DNA of 64,000 nt, taken from the NCBI GenBank assembly GCA_963703045.1, contig OY969782.1, forward strand, positions 2,728,001 to 2,792,000, in the 5' to 3' direction. Source of the stretch: Miltoncostaea sp963703045 (GTDB taxonomy: Bacteria > Actinomycetota > Thermoleophilia > Miltoncostaeales > Miltoncostaeaceae). Below, piece by piece: positions 63,303 through 64,000 of the stretch. The notes beneath the pieces are model-generated. The model saw only the letters and a list, made by a program, of their open reading frames with translations. It searched no databases and was not told where the DNA came from. Positions within the stretch are counted from its first letter, which is position 1. Each line of letters starts with the position of its first letter. The position numbers were made by a program, and so were the translations under genes.

Positions 63303-64000
63303 GTGATCACGATGCGCCGGCCGGGGGCACCGCGGCTGCCGGGGCTCCCCGACGAGAGCGACGCCCGCCTCGCGCGCCGGGTCGCGCTCGGTGACGAGAG
63401 GGCCTTCGAGACGCTCTACGGGCGCTACCGCGACCCGATCTCGCGCTACTGCCGCGCGTTCCTGCGCCACGACCAGGACGCCGAGGACGCCTTCCAGCAG
63501 ACGATGATCCGGGCCTATCGCGGCCTCGGACGGGCCGTCCCCGACCTGACGGTGCGGCCCTGGCTCTTCCGGATCGCCCACAACGAATGCCTGCGGGTCG
63601 TGGGCGCGCGGCGGCCGCACGACGCGCTGACGGGCGCCGAGGCGGCCGCGGGCGCCGACGGTCCCGCCGAGCGGGCGGAGACCCGCGAGGAGCTCGTCCA
63701 GCTGCGCGCCGACCTGAGGGAGCTGCCGCCCCCGCAGCGGGCCGCCCTCGTGCTGCGCGAGCTGAGCGGCCTCTCCCACCGGCAGATCGGCGAGGCCCTC
63801 GGGGCCGGCCCGGAGACCGCCAAGCAGCTCATCCACGAGGCGCGCGTCTCGCTCGGCGAGTACGAGGCGGGCCGGTCCCTGGGCTGCGGCGACGTGCGCC
63901 GTCGCATCTCCGACGGCGACGGCCGCGTGCTGCGCGCCCGCGCGGTCGCATCCCACCTGCGCGGGTGCGAGGGATGCCGCGACTTCCGGGCCCGCATCGC
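63303..64000 (+). CDS. ECF sigma factor with C-terminal zinc-finger domain (partial at window end)
   Basis: The visible 232 residues hold sigma region 2 (RAFETLYGRYRDPISRYCRAFL, DAEDAFQQTMIRAYRGL, RPWLFRIAHNECLR), region 4 (ELPPPQRAALVLRELSGLSHRQIGEALG) and then a zf-HC2-like motif HLRGCEGCRDFRARI, the anti-sigma-type HxxxCxxC zinc finger, in the same chain. The reading frame runs off the window, so further domains, perhaps membrane helices, may follow. GTG 63303 lies five bases after GGAGG. Such fused factors regulate themselves in cis. Confidence 0.85.
   Translation, partial: MITMRRPGAPRLPGLPDESDARLARRVALGDERAFETLYGRYRDPISRYCRAFLRHDQDAEDAFQQTMIRAYRGLGRAVPDLTVRPWLFRIAHNECLRVVGARRPHDALTGAEAAAGADGPAERAETREELVQLRADLRELPPPQRAALVLRELSGLSHRQIGEALGAGPETAKQLIHEARVSLGEYEAGRSLGCGDVRRRISDGDGRVLRARAVASHLRGCEGCRDFRARI

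Overview
The window is very GC-rich with ATG and GTG starts used about equally, tightly packed four-base gene overlaps and, in its promoters, a recurrent TANNNT box 6-8 bases before the start codon (leaderless mRNAs). Gene content (meso-DAP-type MurE, an mraZ-to-ftsZ division cluster with a MurL epimerase inside it, Tad/Flp pilus genes, tandem CHAD proteins, LAL-type LuxR regulator) points to an Actinomycetota bacterium, most likely class Thermoleophilia or a close relative; this placement is inferred from gene content only.

Layout. 1-8134: end of an unknown gene, a stand-alone ATP-dependent DNA ligase, a thiosulfate sulfurtransferase, a cytochrome c maturation run (ccmE, ccmF, ccmI-like), a LppM-like lipoprotein and two M23 peptidoglycan hydrolases. 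8131-17022: uracil-DNA glycosylase and an alpha/beta hydrolase on the minus strand, then lysA, hom, thrC, thrB, folP-like, transaldolase, glpX and a small acidic protein in one direction. 17048-25130: small proteins, then a response regulator and soluble histidine kinase leading into a Tad/Flp pilus operon (cpaB, ssd-like, cpaF, tadB, tadC, Flp-like prepilin). 25389-27064: ECF sigma factor with a DUF4349 membrane partner. 27213-31048: minus-strand operon joining exopolyphosphatase, an AAA ATPase, a small protein, two CHAD proteins and a metallophosphoesterase. 31114-31425: small membrane protein whose promoter lies inside two SOS boxes.

31608-48545 is the division and cell-wall cluster: mraZ, rsmH, ftsL-like, ftsI, murE, murF, mraY, murL, murD (MurD2 type), ftsW, murG, murC, murB, ftsQ, ftsZ. 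MurL next to a MurD2-type ligase indicates that D-glutamate is made on the nucleotide precursor by epimerisation rather than supplied free by MurI. 48557-49450 is a decayed serine-hydrolase gene. 49508-53911 is a complete glycine-cleavage operon (gcvT, gcvH, gcvPA, gcvPB) closed by a strong hairpin. 53961-62175 on the minus strand carries a secreted protein, a membrane EAL phosphodiesterase, a FeeM/GNAT-like acyltransferase coupled to a PaaK-like adenylating enzyme, and a LAL-type LuxR regulator. The window ends with a fluoroacetate-dehalogenase-like enzyme and the start of an ECF sigma factor with an attached zinc finger.

Sequence quality matters here: thrB, ftsI, murE and ftsZ each carry one extra base that breaks the frame, and two more junctions suggest a missing base in a homopolymer. 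These look like assembly or base-calling errors in essential genes, so their products are described as intact enzymes with a marked break. No rRNA, tRNA, insertion sequence, phage or CRISPR array was seen.
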